From: Pseudomonas sp. DC1.2
Lineage (GTDB): Bacteria > Pseudomonadota > Gammaproteobacteria > Pseudomonadales > Pseudomonadaceae
DNA length: 64,000 nucleotides
Direction: 5' to 3'
Assembly: GCF_034351645.1 (NCBI RefSeq)
Contig: NZ_CP133782.1
Coordinates: 2,857,001-2,921,000 of the forward strand
The notes below the pieces were generated by a model. The model had not been told where the DNA came from. It saw only the letters and a list, made by a program, of their open reading frames with translations, and did not search any database. The position numbers and the translations under genes were made by a program. Shown here piece by piece: positions 25,701 through 35,814 of this stretch. Position 1 is the stretch's first letter. Each line of letters begins with the position of its first letter.

Positions 25701-28700
25701 GGCCAACCTGTCGCCGGAACGTTACCTGCATCTGCGCGGGACCGTGGCGGTTGTCGGTATTGTCTACGCGACCGTCGACTTCGGAATCATCCAGGCCAGC
25801 GTCAATCTCACAGTCTATGCTTCTGTTTCTCTGGACATGCAGAGCTACAAGGCCATCCTGCTTGAGATCAGTGCAGGGGTGCGCGTCAGTGTCTCGATCA
25901 AAATCGTCTTCATCCGCATCCGTTTCTCCTTCTCGGCCACCATCACCGAGAGCTTCACCATAGGCTCAGACTCCACCCCCCCCTGGCTCATTGCCTCGAA
26001 TTCAAACCCTCAGAGCATCCTGCGGGGTTCTTACCGGACCCAGCCCCCGGTGCTGCGCCAGCGGCCCTACGCGAAGCTGCGCAGCCGACCCGCTCGCAGC
26101 CTGCAAAAGCGTGGCGTGCTGCTGCGCCGGTCCGCACTCAACCTGACAGCGACGACTACGGTCAACCTGACGACGATTCCCTTGATCTCCCAGGCGTTGC
26201 CCAGCGACTTCAGTTTCCCGGGTGCCCCGACCTTTCCTGGTACCAGCATGAACCCGGTACTTGCCCTGCTGCTGGGCATGGAGACGTCGACGGATCCCGC
26301 CTCTGGTACCAACCAGTTCCTGACATTTGTCACCGACTGGATCACCGATGCTATCGGTCACGCTCAGGAGACGCTTTCAGCTGCGGTGATCGACGAAATT
26401 CTTGACGCGTTGTCCTTGAGCGATGTGGCGTCCACGATCTTCACCTACAGCGCATTGGAGACGTTGTTCACCAGCAACAACATCCAGTTTGCGGTCGCGG
26501 CTCGGCCGACAACGGATCCCGGCGCAGAGATCCCCATGGCCTTGATGGCCATGATTCCCGAACTGACGATGTCTACGCCTGATTTCTCTATAAACTTCTT
26601 GTCTGACCGCGTGCCGGAAGGCGATTACGAACAGACGATCCAACAGTACTTTGCCGACCTAGCCGCCCAATTCGCCGCCCGTAATACGGGCCCAACCCTG
26701 CAGGCCGAGGAGTTGATGGACACGCCGCAATCCATGGCAACCCTCATATTCCGCTACTACTTTCAGATGCTGACCAAGGGGCTGATGCAACAGGCCAAGA
26801 GTCTGCTGGCCGATCTCGACCTGCAACTTGACGAAACCCAGACCGCAGCCGCCTCGCTGACCTCGATCGCCAACAACTTTACCAATAACTACACGGTACG
26901 TACCGGCGATACGCTTGCCTCGATTGCCCACTTATTCGGCGTGAGCGAAGCGGATCTCAGGGCGATCAATCCGCACTACCAGAGCGTTGACCCGACTGTC
27001 GGCCAGACGATTTTCATCCCCACGACTACGGTCACGTACACCAGCCAGAGCGGCGATACCCTGGCCGGGCTCAGTGCATGTTTCGGCGTCTCTCAGGCCG
27101 ATCTTCAGGCCGCCAATCCCAGCGTGGACTTCGACAACCTACCGGCGGGGACTGCGCTCACGATCCCGGCGATGCGCATCCTGCACACTGTCATTGCCGG
27201 TGAAAGCGGGGCATCGGTCGCCGCAGATTTCGGCATCGATCCGGGCACGCTCAAAGCAGCCAACCCAGGTGTCGACTTTAATCCGCTGCCGGCCGGTACG
27301 GAGTTGTTGATACCTCTGCAGGTGACTCCTTATATGGTCGCCGCCGGTAATCAGGCCGCACAGAACGTCCTCAATACCGCGGTTACGCTTGCTCTCGGTG
27401 ACATCATCTTTACGGCCAAATCAACCGACAGCATCACCTCGTTGGCGGCCCAGTTTGGCGTCACCGCCGAGCAATTGGTGACGACAAACGCCGAGAGCCT
27501 GACCGTGATAAACCCGGGCCAGTCAATTGTGCTCGGTGATCTGACCACGGTGACCCGGGCAGGGGACACCTACAACTCAATCATCGGTTACTGGTACGAC
27601 CGTGTGGCTGATTTCGATCCTACGACACTGACCACAGCCAATCCGAACCTGACCTTTACGGGCGGTCAGACGCTCTCGATCCCGCAGACCACCACGAATA
27701 ACACGATCTACACGGTTCACAATGAAGACACCTTCGCCAAGGTGGCCGCGGCGTATCCAGGCCTCACGCTCTCCCAACTGCTCAGCAACAACGCCGCAAT
27801 CAGCCTGGATATCGGCCAAACCGTCAACTTGCCAGCCGTCTCGGTTCCAACCAGCAGCAGTTTCATCCTGCCCTATGCGGCCACGACGGGCGATACACTG
27901 ACCTCTATCGCCGCAGCGTTCTTCGCGGCCGATGACCGAACCCAGGCGGCGGCGATCCAGAGTTTGCAACAGTGGAATGGCACCCTGGTCGCAACGGCCC
28001 CGCTGGCTGTCGGCCAGATCATCAACGTCCCGTATGCCAGCAGCTTCGGGAACATCCAGCGCCAGTATAAAGTCTCTGCGAAGTTGATCGCAGACAGCAC
28101 GGCCTCAGGGATGGCATCACTTCTGGCCGCCCGGGCGTCGCTGACAGCACCGAATGTGGGCCATTCGATCGCGGCCGCCGACACCCTGGGCGGCATTGGC
28201 GCGGCCTACGACCTTTCCCTCGAACAGCTGACGGATCGCATCGCCTTGGTCACAGGCCTCTTTATGGTCGATGCCACGTCGAAGGTGCTGACCATGTCTG
28301 TTGTTGCTATCCCTGGCATGCGCTTGTCGGTGCTCACCAATAACCTGGCGTCCATGGGGATGTTCACCGATGCGCTGAACATGACCAGCCGTTTCATGAT
28401 GAGCGGCCTGAGAGCCCCGGCCCCGCAGTTCGCTGGGCAGCCAGCGCCATCGGCAACGGTGGCATACCCGCTCTATGCCCTTATCGGTCAGGAGTACCCG
28501 CTGGGCGCGGTTGCCATTGGATACGACATCAACATTGGCAGCTCGGGTGCGTCGTGGGTGTCCGTTGACCCCAGCGCTGCCGTCATGCCGCTGGTCCAGC
28601 CAGAAGTCGACCAGATCAATAGCTTCAAGACGCTTACTTTCCAGCCTAGCGTCTCCCAAGCCATTGCATTGCCGCAGTTTAGCTACACGGCCGATTGCCA

Positions 28701-31700
28701 GTCGGTGGGCACGATCAATCGCTGGGTGACCCCGCAAGTTCCGGCGGCCATCGTCCCGAGTGGCCAGAAAGTGGTGCAGCCGTCGATGTGGACGCTGCCC
28801 GATGCCATGATATCGGCGCTTGCCGCCAGTCCGACCGGCACGCTGCTGTACCAGCCAAAATCCGGCACCACGGTGTCCGATGGCAGCATCGAGAGCGTTG
28901 TCCTCGAAAACGCGTGCTACGCGACCTCGATCAGCATCGATATCCAGACGATCCCTGACGCGCCCGATGGCACCTATATGGTCGCCGGAGCGGATCAGGC
29001 GGGGATGCAGCGGCTGTTGGCACTGTGGGAATTTCTTACCACCAACAGCGAGACCGCGACCCTCTATATCGCTTATCCGGATCAGAGCTCGTCCAGCACG
29101 ACCGGCGTTCTGGTCTCTGACACGCTGAGCCGCACCGACAGCTTCATCCTGAAGACGAACCTCAGTACAGAAAGCCATGGCTCACCACAACTTACGCTGC
29201 GCAAAACGCCGATTCGCATGATCAACACCGGCCTTCTGGAAACGCCGCTGGCCGATCTCGAACCCGCCAATTCGCTCAACTTCCTGCAATTGCTGTGGGA
29301 ATGCAGTGTGGTCAAATCCGGTGGTTACTATTTGCGCTATGTGACGACCGACGGAACACTGGGGCTGCCCCAAACCCTTTTCACCGGCGGAACCCAGGCG
29401 ACCATTGAGATCATTGTTGTGGCCGACAATCAGGTGGCGGGTAGCCCGGTAGCGTACTCCTTCAACAACGTGGCGCTGATCGGTGACAACGTAGATGGCG
29501 GTACTCACAACATCTTTTTCGAGGCGCTGACCCATGAGGTCACGAGCTCAGACACGCTTGCCAGTGTGGCGCAGCTCTATGCCTCTTATGTCAGTCTTGA
29601 TGCCGTCTCGCTGGCTGAGCTGAACCAGACCGTTGTCGGAACCATGGTGCCGGGCACCACCGTAACGGGAGCGTCCGGCCAGGTCGCAGCGCTGGCCACT
29701 GACAGTTTCCTCTGCCTGGCGCAGCGCGCCGGCGTGACGGTAGCCGCGATTGCAGCCGAGAAAGCCCAGGTGACTGGCTGGCTCCAACCGGGCAATGATC
29801 TTCAGTTCTCCGGTAACCCGGTCCAGGTCGTCGCGCCCGGCGATACGCTGGCATCCATCTCGCAGGAATATGACTTCCTCGATCCGGAGGCGCTGGCCGC
29901 TCTCAATCTCAACACGGTTAACCTGCTCTTGGTCGGGGCGACACTCACGATCCCAACTAAGGCTGACTACATCATTCAGGCCGGTGACACCTTTGGCAGC
30001 ATCGCGTCTGCCCAGGCGATCGATCTGTCACTGATTGCCGATACAAACCAGGACGCGCAGATCCTGGCGGATGGCCAATCCATCATTGTAGGAGGCGGTA
30101 CACTCAACCTCACCGCGACCTTGCCGCAAGGGCACATCGGTTTCGACGTCACCCGGGAGAACCCACAGCCGGCCGATCCAGCAGAGGAAACCGATCAGCA
30201 AGCGCTGAACACGCTCTTCAACCTGCTCGGCTTCCAGATCACAGAAACGGCTGCCCTCAAGGCCAGCAATGAGGGGCTGCCCGCCGGCCCCACGACTGAG
30301 AACGATGATGCCCCCTGGGATTACCAGCAGGTTATGTCGGTGCTTGCCTTTGCGAAGGTCAACCATGCGATCGACAGCGCTCCGTTGCCGCCTCCCGCGT
30401 TGAACCCCTATGCAGGCATCAGCCCCAATGCAATGTCCGAGGTCGCACTTGCGTTCCAGGATGTACTCGGCAACCGCACCAACGGCTCGATTCTAAGCCC
30501 CATCGATCAGCTGCTGGGCTACACCGATTCGATGGTTTCAGTCGGGGCGTGGCCCTCGGCGACGACGGCTTATCGTTTCTCTTCTCCGGCATCGGGGGGC
30601 AACAATCTGTCGGTCACCGTTTCGATTTCGCCGACTCAGTTCCTGCCGGACAACTCTGCACTGCAGATGCTGGGGGGCGCGCCAAGTGCCGAGCTGTCAA
30701 CAGCAGCAGCCATACGCGCCAGCGGTGCCCTGGCAACCTATCAAACCGTTTCTTACCAACTGCAACAGCCCGATGTGACCGGTTGGCTGAGCACGACGCT
30801 AGGCACTGTCGCTGATGCGCAAAACGTTGGCGAAACGGCTCGCGTTCGTCTCCTCGGCCTGGCGAACTCCGCCTATGTCTTCTTGACCGGCGCGCAGGGC
30901 CTGGTCGTTGATCCGGTGACGCTGGGGGCCAATGGCTACAAGGACATTGGGTCGTTGTTAAACCTTACGTTGTCGCAGAGCTCCACAGGCTATGCGGTGA
31001 CAGCCGCCAATCTGGGGCAATACAACGCTGCTGCCCGGGCCGATCTGCTGTGGGGGCAGGGCACTCGACTCGCTGTTCCGAGCAATTATCTGGTGCTGTC
31101 AGGCGATACGCCTCAAGCCATCGTCACTCGCCTGGACGGCGCCATCGACCTGGCCACGCTGGCAGACAACAACGCCGCAGTAAAAGTGGCCCAGGATGTA
31201 ATGGTTCACACAGCCGTACGCTCTGCCACGGTTGGCTCGGCTGGGCTGTCCCTCAGCGCGATCGGGCTTCAGGTCGGCACACTGGTGGTTGATGGCCCTG
31301 GCAGTGTTCCGGGGCTGGTGACGCCGAACTCGACGGCGCCGCTCAGCGCAAACCTGACGCTGACCTATTCCGACACAACGGGGCAGTACAGCTACCAGAC
31401 AACGGCCAGCGTGACGCTGGAAGACGCTGCGGACAGCTTCACCGAGCAAGTGCGCAAGAACAGCGGTGATCAGGAGGCTGTCGTCACAGTACTTGAAGTC
31501 GCCGGGGCCAATGAGTTCCTGGATGACATCTGGCCAGTGGGTACGGAGCTCACAATCTCAAGCGTGCTGGCAAACTCGAACGACACCTTGACGTCACTGG
31601 CCAACGATTTCGGCGCTCCGCCCGGCGCAACGGGCACGCCTGAAGCCCAGTTCCTTGCAGGCAATGCTGAGGTGCCCGGTATTTGGGAGGTCAATACCGC

Positions 31701-34700
31701 TCTGTTCATTGAGACGGTGCCGGTTTCTATTGCAGAGGGCGAGACGCTGGCGGATATCGCCGGTGCGCATGCCAGCGACGTGGGCTCGGTACTTGATCAG
31801 AACCGCTCGGTGCCATTCCTCGACTCGGCCCTGCTTGCCATTCCGTACCTGGCGAATAACACCGGTATTAGCGCCAGCGTCTATGGCGCAACGGGTGCCG
31901 AGACGCTTTCGGACATTATCGCCAAATATCTGGGGTGGAGCCTGGATGGGCTCACTCAATATAATGGTGACGTACCGGGCCTGTTCGCTTCGGTGGCGAT
32001 CAACCTCAATGGTCGGACGATAACGCCGACCGTGACATCGACGATCAACACGCTGGCGCTGGCATTCGGTCTCAGCGTCAGCGACTTCATGGCCCAGATA
32101 ACCGGGGTCGCCGGGATCATCGCGGCAGAGGCCGCCATTGTCGCTCCGGCGATGACCTCGCTCAGCGGCGATACCCTCCATGACGTGGCGTCCCGCTACA
32201 GCCTGGATGACGGCAGCCTTGCTTCGGCTTGTGCTTCGTTGCCAGGTTTTCTGCCCGCCAACATGACGATTACCATTGATGGCACCCAATACCGGACGTA
32301 TGCCAACGACACCTTTGGCTTGCTGACGGCGCGTATCAACGCCGACCGATTGGCGCAGAACCTCACACAGATCAGTGTGGCCGATGTTGCCGCGGCGGCG
32401 TCCGGTGTTGCGGTCAGCGCCCGTACGCTGCTGGCGCCGCCGCTGACCGGTTCTGTGATGGCGGCGGTTACCCCGGCTAAAACCAAGGCAATCTTAAGTC
32501 TTGGCGTGACCCTGACGATGAGCCGTGATCCGTCCCTGCTGGCTCCGGCCTTCGCAGGAGCGCCTCATGTCGTTTCAGCGCGGACCGATATACCGGCCCA
32601 GCCATTTTCCGGCTTGACGGCTGTCGACCAAGGATCGCTCCAACAGTTCGCGAGTGATTTCGAGACGGCTTTCCCAGGGCTGAAAATCGCAACCGGCCCC
32701 GCATCGACACAGACCCAGGGTACCACGCAGATCAAGAAACCCTCGTTGAAGCTGGCAGCCACTGCCAACCCGGCGTCATCGACAGGTGGAAAGACGCTGT
32801 GGGTGGTCAACTTATCAGAGTCCGGCGTGGGCATCACCTACGAGGTCAACAAATCCGGGGTCCGCTACTTCGGCGTAACGCCTCTCTCGACCGTGGCCTG
32901 GAACAACACCGTCGAAGTCCCAACCTATTCCAGCGACAAGGGCTTGGTCTGGAGCGGTAAGCAGCAGGCTTTCCGCGCTTCGGATCCAGACCAATGGAAC
33001 CAGCAGTTCCTGGCCGCTATCGACCTGTTGCTGTCGCCGTCATATGCCGTGCCGGGCTCCTCGGACAGTAAGGTCGCCGCCAATATTGCCGACGTGATTG
33101 CCGCTAAAGGTGGGATCGCGACCGGCATGTCCGGGATCGTTGCGCCGATTCTCGGGACCGACAACATGGGGCTTGATGAGGCTCAGGCCACGCTCAAGCA
33201 ACAGTTGCTGACGACCTTGAGCTCCGCATACTCAGTGCAGACGTTGGTCCAAATCGATCTCGATGTTCAGGGCAGCGGGGCTGGCAATGACCCAACCACG
33301 GCGCCACAGCTCTCCGGCAACCTGGTGGCCGGGGTCATCCGTACGCCGGATGATACGGCTGCGGTCACCGATCCGAACCAACCGTTCGCACCGCTGGCGG
33401 CCCGGGCCCAGGTTTCCCAGAGCTTCCTCGTGGAGACCATTTTTTATGTCCCGAACATCATTCGCCCGGGGCTGACTGTGAGCTATGCCGGTGTCCCTGA
33501 TACCTACACGACCACGGGCGCCGATACGCTCAGCACGATTGCCGAGTTCTTCAAGGTCAAGCAGCCCGGGGATCTACCTATCGGGTTGACGCTGGCCGCC
33601 ACCGATGAGTCGCTGTTCCTGGGTTCCACGGCGATCAACGTGACGTCCTATGTGGTGCCGGCCTCGCTCGCCACGATCACGGACGTGGCGGCATGGATGA
33701 ACGTCGAGATAGCGAATGTGGTCAACGCCAGCTCAGAGCGCACGGGCTTCTTCGCCGTGGGCAGTACGGTCACCGTCGACGGCAATGCGTTCACGCCGAG
33801 CGCTACAGATACGCTGGAAGCGATCGCCACCCATTTCGGTGGTCAAGATCAGTTCTCGGACAACCTGGCGGATATTGATGCAGGAACACTGCCTGGCAGC
33901 TACACGTTGAACAGCTCGGCGCCTGCTCGTGGCATTCAGAACGTCCCACAAATGAGCATTGCCACTGCAAAGGGTGCGCTTTCCACCAACGGATCACGAA
34001 TTACCACCCTGTTCGGGGTCAAGGACCCGGCCATTCAGAAGTCGGTCGTGCTCAATCTCGACTATCAGGTCAGCCAGCTGGAGTTCGATCTTCATTCGGT
34101 GGATGGTATCCAGGGGTACAAGAGCTCGTCCTGGCTTAACTTCATCGTTCCCATCGTCAACGGCGCCGACACTGATGGATATGTCGGCCAGATCCAGGTC
34201 CCGGTCCCCTTACGCGGTTACCCGGGCCCCGCGATCATCTCGGATCAGTCTGCGAGCAACGCAACCGATACGCCGGAGCCGGCTAAAGTGCTGGCCCAGT
34301 GGGACTACGGCTTCACCACGAAGCGGCAGTACGCGGCTCAAGATCAAATGACGCTGGAGGTTCGTTTCAACCAGACCAGCGATGACAGCGCGGATGCCCT
34401 GGACTATGCGAACGAGCCTAAGTACGAGAGTGTCATTGAGGTGTTGGCGGCTTTCTCGGCGGTCTGGCCCGCGATATCGGCTGACCTTGCGCAACTGCCA
34501 GATACTTTGGCCGATACCGCGAGCCCGGCCGCTGCCAATGCGGTAGCCGCGCTCGCAGACCTCGCGGGCAGGCTCCAGAATGCGTGGAGCGGCGTGCATG
34601 CCATGAAGCTGTTCGCAGGCCTGCCTGAAAAGACTTTCAGTTATCTGATGTCGACGTTGGTCCGCGGGGTGCCGGCCCATATCAGCGGTGTCACGCTGGA

Positions 34701-35760
34701 TCGCATCGGGCAGATGACGGATTTTTCGGTAGACCCTGACGATTTCCTTTTCGTGACCGATGCAAGCTATAAGGTCGATCTAAACAATGGGGTTGTTCCG
34801 GCCGCGCTGGCGACCGAGTTCGATGGGTATGGCTTCAAGCTCAGTGGCGAGCAGACGGTCAAGCCTGCGGTCGTCGGGAGCGGTAACACCGACTGGCTGG
34901 TCGTCGATCCGGCGGGCACGCAAAAAATAATAGATGGGCAAAACAATCCTCAAGTCTTTACTGCACCGCAAACCTACAGACTGACGTTGTCGGGTACGCA
35001 GGCATCAGCGGTGATCAAGGTATACCGCCAGATACTGTGGCCGGGCCTGAAGTATGTGCCTCCCGGCAATGGGGTTGAAGGGCAGGGGGCCTGGCTGAAT
35101 GCCTCTCAGGCAGGGACCCGCTTGGCGTTTGCGCTGGAAAAAGAGCAGGCTCTGGTCTCAGACCAGTTGGAACTCGATTACGACTTCTACCGGCTCAATC
35201 TGCTGTTGCTGCAGAACGCCAGCGGCGGAACGTCGATCTCGCGCAACGCCAACTTGATTGCCGGCGCCCAGATAAACCCACTGTTCATCTACAAGACACC
35301 GGTTGTGAAGTTTCCGACACGGATCACTCCGCTGCTCAGTCATACCGAACCTGTGCTCATGACGGGGCCAGACTTGACTTGCGCACTCAGCAATTTTTTC
35401 GAGACGCTGGTGGCATCCCAGACCCAGGCCTTACCGGGGACGATGCGCCAAATGCGCATCGGCGCCGCTTACTGGCAATCGGTGGATGGAAAGACCGATC
35501 CGACAATGCCGGGCAGTCTTTCCTTCCGTAATCCTTTGATATTGGTGCCGACCGTTCAGTTCAACGTCGACACAGACTGGAAGGCCTCTGGTCTTGTAGG
35601 AGCACTGGCTTGCGCCATGACAAGCAGCGCCGAGCAAATGGGTATTACGGCCGCGGCGCCAGGGCAGTGGGTACTCGATGTGCTGGTCTATAGCTACGTT
35701 GATGGCGCCGATAAGCTCACCGGGATTCTAGATATTCAAAATCAGATCTACCCTGCCTGA
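22735..35760 (+). CDS. Giant 4341-aa multi-LysM protein
   Basis: One unbroken 13-kb frame. The ATG overlaps the previous TGA and AGGGAGCC lies upstream. There is no signal peptide, transmembrane segment, RTX repeat or autotransporter end. Residues ~1-1090 are amphipathic beta strands (VQVFPFIGYGGFYFAVLNGT; ISLGILSGGISITVGGQVQG). A very basic stretch follows at ~1100-1135 (RPYAKLRSRPARSLQKRG). LysM-like units begin at ~1385 (YTVRTGDTLASIAHLFGVSE) and recur to ~1770, again at ~2265-2460, ~2780, ~2945-3220 and ~3590-3720. The last ~600 residues are non-repetitive. LysM modules bind N-acetylglucosamine polymers, so a role at peptidoglycan or chitin is plausible. Export route and function are unknown. 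Confidence 0.88.
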   Translation: MNIQDLWTSLHTNDYLNASNTSLALPADNQLGSAPLTALLSDATLFPSASLEMALISATPPGTVITLVGTLTGTFMGFTKPAATAVFSVDSNGVAELSLAVTLGDGQVLGIAFAKIANDVPGQYDFTGASLTAASAASGSTLTFSGVPVPPKTYAKLWSGSISPVTGAITSWANPSTTCPVFSLSNKLAITAPQAGLLTFKAQISLTSSSSGGAGQLVGEIPAGQLAVSAVPMSSVLPVNEGTGPVFSTADGWKLNIPDLSSLAALFVGTQLAAYVPPRFPLGSALNVTRIALSLAYGGATSSVMTTKVVEDTSVSLLPLNAANLDSIEFSFSMVLTNVLSLSISVGGNFHFFGSQTLSFYAGVSVPSLIGRFYNNNAIDVSDLLSVVGITGIPQSGCVFDTLSATVDVNNGYYSFTGQALFSQGDWSINLGSGITLIEIDSLGLTINKSAATTTAQLSTSFVFLGSEFYATAYNSSGSAGWVLTGTMSPSTPMKIADVARQLLPWIADAVPDITINYLQCQLDTSNNTYMVNVQVMWKLDILPISIAAEFMLRSSRVSSTAPAQYSGYVRGIVDINGMILGVAYLFDPTTSDIIFSYKSLSVTYHKDNQVAANTYVAVSLNNSTVGDLFSFLLEFADPGRNISLSSPWDVLEKIGLPNLTVKVYLQTKNIEVDMDLSVDLGFMKLTKFVLKYSKQYGKSKFDLQLSGNFLGQDYGQNGAAPLSWDPLNQTPPVVPGSGTQSFDLEYLGLGQRMALRETPPATMDGVIKALEKALVPTGNPQQNPATQLPGLSYDAGSNWLIGTRFTAMSTVQLSVVFNDPNLYGLLIQLSGSRAGSLAGLRFEILYRKISDTIGVYHIELTLPDAMRHIELGEVSITLPIITLDIYTNGNFRVDVGFPPSLTDFSRSGSVQVFPFIGYGGFYFAVLNGTTSTNVPVISNGNFSPVLEFGLALQVGVGKTISLGILSGGISITVGGQVQGVLAWFNPTSANLSPERYLHLRGTVAVVGIVYATVDFGIIQASVNLTVYASVSLDMQSYKAILLEISAGVRVSVSIKIVFIRIRFSFSATITESFTIGSDSTPPWLIASNSNPQSILRGSYRTQPPVLRQRPYAKLRSRPARSLQKRGVLLRRSALNLTATTTVNLTTIPLISQALPSDFSFPGAPTFPGTSMNPVLALLLGMETSTDPASGTNQFLTFVTDWITDAIGHAQETLSAAVIDEILDALSLSDVASTIFTYSALETLFTSNNIQFAVAARPTTDPGAEIPMALMAMIPELTMSTPDFSINFLSDRVPEGDYEQTIQQYFADLAAQFAARNTGPTLQAEELMDTPQSMATLIFRYYFQMLTKGLMQQAKSLLADLDLQLDETQTAAASLTSIANNFTNNYTVRTGDTLASIAHLFGVSEADLRAINPHYQSVDPTVGQTIFIPTTTVTYTSQSGDTLAGLSACFGVSQADLQAANPSVDFDNLPAGTALTIPAMRILHTVIAGESGASVAADFGIDPGTLKAANPGVDFNPLPAGTELLIPLQVTPYMVAAGNQAAQNVLNTAVTLALGDIIFTAKSTDSITSLAAQFGVTAEQLVTTNAESLTVINPGQSIVLGDLTTVTRAGDTYNSIIGYWYDRVADFDPTTLTTANPNLTFTGGQTLSIPQTTTNNTIYTVHNEDTFAKVAAAYPGLTLSQLLSNNAAISLDIGQTVNLPAVSVPTSSSFILPYAATTGDTLTSIAAAFFAADDRTQAAAIQSLQQWNGTLVATAPLAVGQIINVPYASSFGNIQRQYKVSAKLIADSTASGMASLLAARASLTAPNVGHSIAAADTLGGIGAAYDLSLEQLTDRIALVTGLFMVDATSKVLTMSVVAIPGMRLSVLTNNLASMGMFTDALNMTSRFMMSGLRAPAPQFAGQPAPSATVAYPLYALIGQEYPLGAVAIGYDINIGSSGASWVSVDPSAAVMPLVQPEVDQINSFKTLTFQPSVSQAIALPQFSYTADCQSVGTINRWVTPQVPAAIVPSGQKVVQPSMWTLPDAMISALAASPTGTLLYQPKSGTTVSDGSIESVVLENACYATSISIDIQTIPDAPDGTYMVAGADQAGMQRLLALWEFLTTNSETATLYIAYPDQSSSSTTGVLVSDTLSRTDSFILKTNLSTESHGSPQLTLRKTPIRMINTGLLETPLADLEPANSLNFLQLLWECSVVKSGGYYLRYVTTDGTLGLPQTLFTGGTQATIEIIVVADNQVAGSPVAYSFNNVALIGDNVDGGTHNIFFEALTHEVTSSDTLASVAQLYASYVSLDAVSLAELNQTVVGTMVPGTTVTGASGQVAALATDSFLCLAQRAGVTVAAIAAEKAQVTGWLQPGNDLQFSGNPVQVVAPGDTLASISQEYDFLDPEALAALNLNTVNLLLVGATLTIPTKADYIIQAGDTFGSIASAQAIDLSLIADTNQDAQILADGQSIIVGGGTLNLTATLPQGHIGFDVTRENPQPADPAEETDQQALNTLFNLLGFQITETAALKASNEGLPAGPTTENDDAPWDYQQVMSVLAFAKVNHAIDSAPLPPPALNPYAGISPNAMSEVALAFQDVLGNRTNGSILSPIDQLLGYTDSMVSVGAWPSATTAYRFSSPASGGNNLSVTVSISPTQFLPDNSALQMLGGAPSAELSTAAAIRASGALATYQTVSYQLQQPDVTGWLSTTLGTVADAQNVGETARVRLLGLANSAYVFLTGAQGLVVDPVTLGANGYKDIGSLLNLTLSQSSTGYAVTAANLGQYNAAARADLLWGQGTRLAVPSNYLVLSGDTPQAIVTRLDGAIDLATLADNNAAVKVAQDVMVHTAVRSATVGSAGLSLSAIGLQVGTLVVDGPGSVPGLVTPNSTAPLSANLTLTYSDTTGQYSYQTTASVTLEDAADSFTEQVRKNSGDQEAVVTVLEVAGANEFLDDIWPVGTELTISSVLANSNDTLTSLANDFGAPPGATGTPEAQFLAGNAEVPGIWEVNTALFIETVPVSIAEGETLADIAGAHASDVGSVLDQNRSVPFLDSALLAIPYLANNTGISASVYGATGAETLSDIIAKYLGWSLDGLTQYNGDVPGLFASVAINLNGRTITPTVTSTINTLALAFGLSVSDFMAQITGVAGIIAAEAAIVAPAMTSLSGDTLHDVASRYSLDDGSLASACASLPGFLPANMTITIDGTQYRTYANDTFGLLTARINADRLAQNLTQISVADVAAAASGVAVSARTLLAPPLTGSVMAAVTPAKTKAILSLGVTLTMSRDPSLLAPAFAGAPHVVSARTDIPAQPFSGLTAVDQGSLQQFASDFETAFPGLKIATGPASTQTQGTTQIKKPSLKLAATANPASSTGGKTLWVVNLSESGVGITYEVNKSGVRYFGVTPLSTVAWNNTVEVPTYSSDKGLVWSGKQQAFRASDPDQWNQQFLAAIDLLLSPSYAVPGSSDSKVAANIADVIAAKGGIATGMSGIVAPILGTDNMGLDEAQATLKQQLLTTLSSAYSVQTLVQIDLDVQGSGAGNDPTTAPQLSGNLVAGVIRTPDDTAAVTDPNQPFAPLAARAQVSQSFLVETIFYVPNIIRPGLTVSYAGVPDTYTTTGADTLSTIAEFFKVKQPGDLPIGLTLAATDESLFLGSTAINVTSYVVPASLATITDVAAWMNVEIANVVNASSERTGFFAVGSTVTVDGNAFTPSATDTLEAIATHFGGQDQFSDNLADIDAGTLPGSYTLNSSAPARGIQNVPQMSIATAKGALSTNGSRITTLFGVKDPAIQKSVVLNLDYQVSQLEFDLHSVDGIQGYKSSSWLNFIVPIVNGADTDGYVGQIQVPVPLRGYPGPAIISDQSASNATDTPEPAKVLAQWDYGFTTKRQYAAQDQMTLEVRFNQTSDDSADALDYANEPKYESVIEVLAAFSAVWPAISADLAQLPDTLADTASPAAANAVAALADLAGRLQNAWSGVHAMKLFAGLPEKTFSYLMSTLVRGVPAHISGVTLDRIGQMTDFSVDPDDFLFVTDASYKVDLNNGVVPAALATEFDGYGFKLSGEQTVKPAVVGSGNTDWLVVDPAGTQKIIDGQNNPQVFTAPQTYRLTLSGTQASAVIKVYRQILWPGLKYVPPGNGVEGQGAWLNASQAGTRLAFALEKEQALVSDQLELDYDFYRLNLLLLQNASGGTSISRNANLIAGAQINPLFIYKTPVVKFPTRITPLLSHTEPVLMTGPDLTCALSNFFETLVASQTQALPGTMRQMRIGAAYWQSVDGKTDPTMPGSLSFRNPLILVPTVQFNVDTDWKASGLVGALACAMTSSAEQMGITAAAPGQWVLDVLVYSYVDGADKLTGILDIQNQIYPA
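26885..28040 (+). repeat. First LysM-like repeat block inside the giant gene
   Basis: Protein-level repeats of ~45-60 residues with the pattern Y-T-V-x-x-G-D-T-L-x-S-I-A, then a helix, N-P, and I-x-I-P. Examples start at the codons for YTVRTGDTLASIAHLFGV, YTSQSGDTLAGLSACFGV, HTVIAGESGASVAADFGI and YTVHNEDTFAKVAAAYPG. The later units are more diverged, so at DNA level the block is not a simple tandem repeat. Confidence 0.8.
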
Positions 35761-35814
35761 GTAGCGCGCAGTTCAGGCGAAGCCGCTTTTCACCCATGAG
35801 AGGAAGGATCGAAA

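Noticed and set aside
28117..29178. 353-codon minus-strand frame inside the giant gene
   Set aside because: Shadow frame: Arg/Gly/His-rich, no RBS, while the plus strand is continuous LysM-protein coding.
26885..34000. LysM repeats as evidence for a phage tail or contractile injection system
   Set aside because: No sheath, tube, baseplate or ATPase genes of such particles are present nearby.
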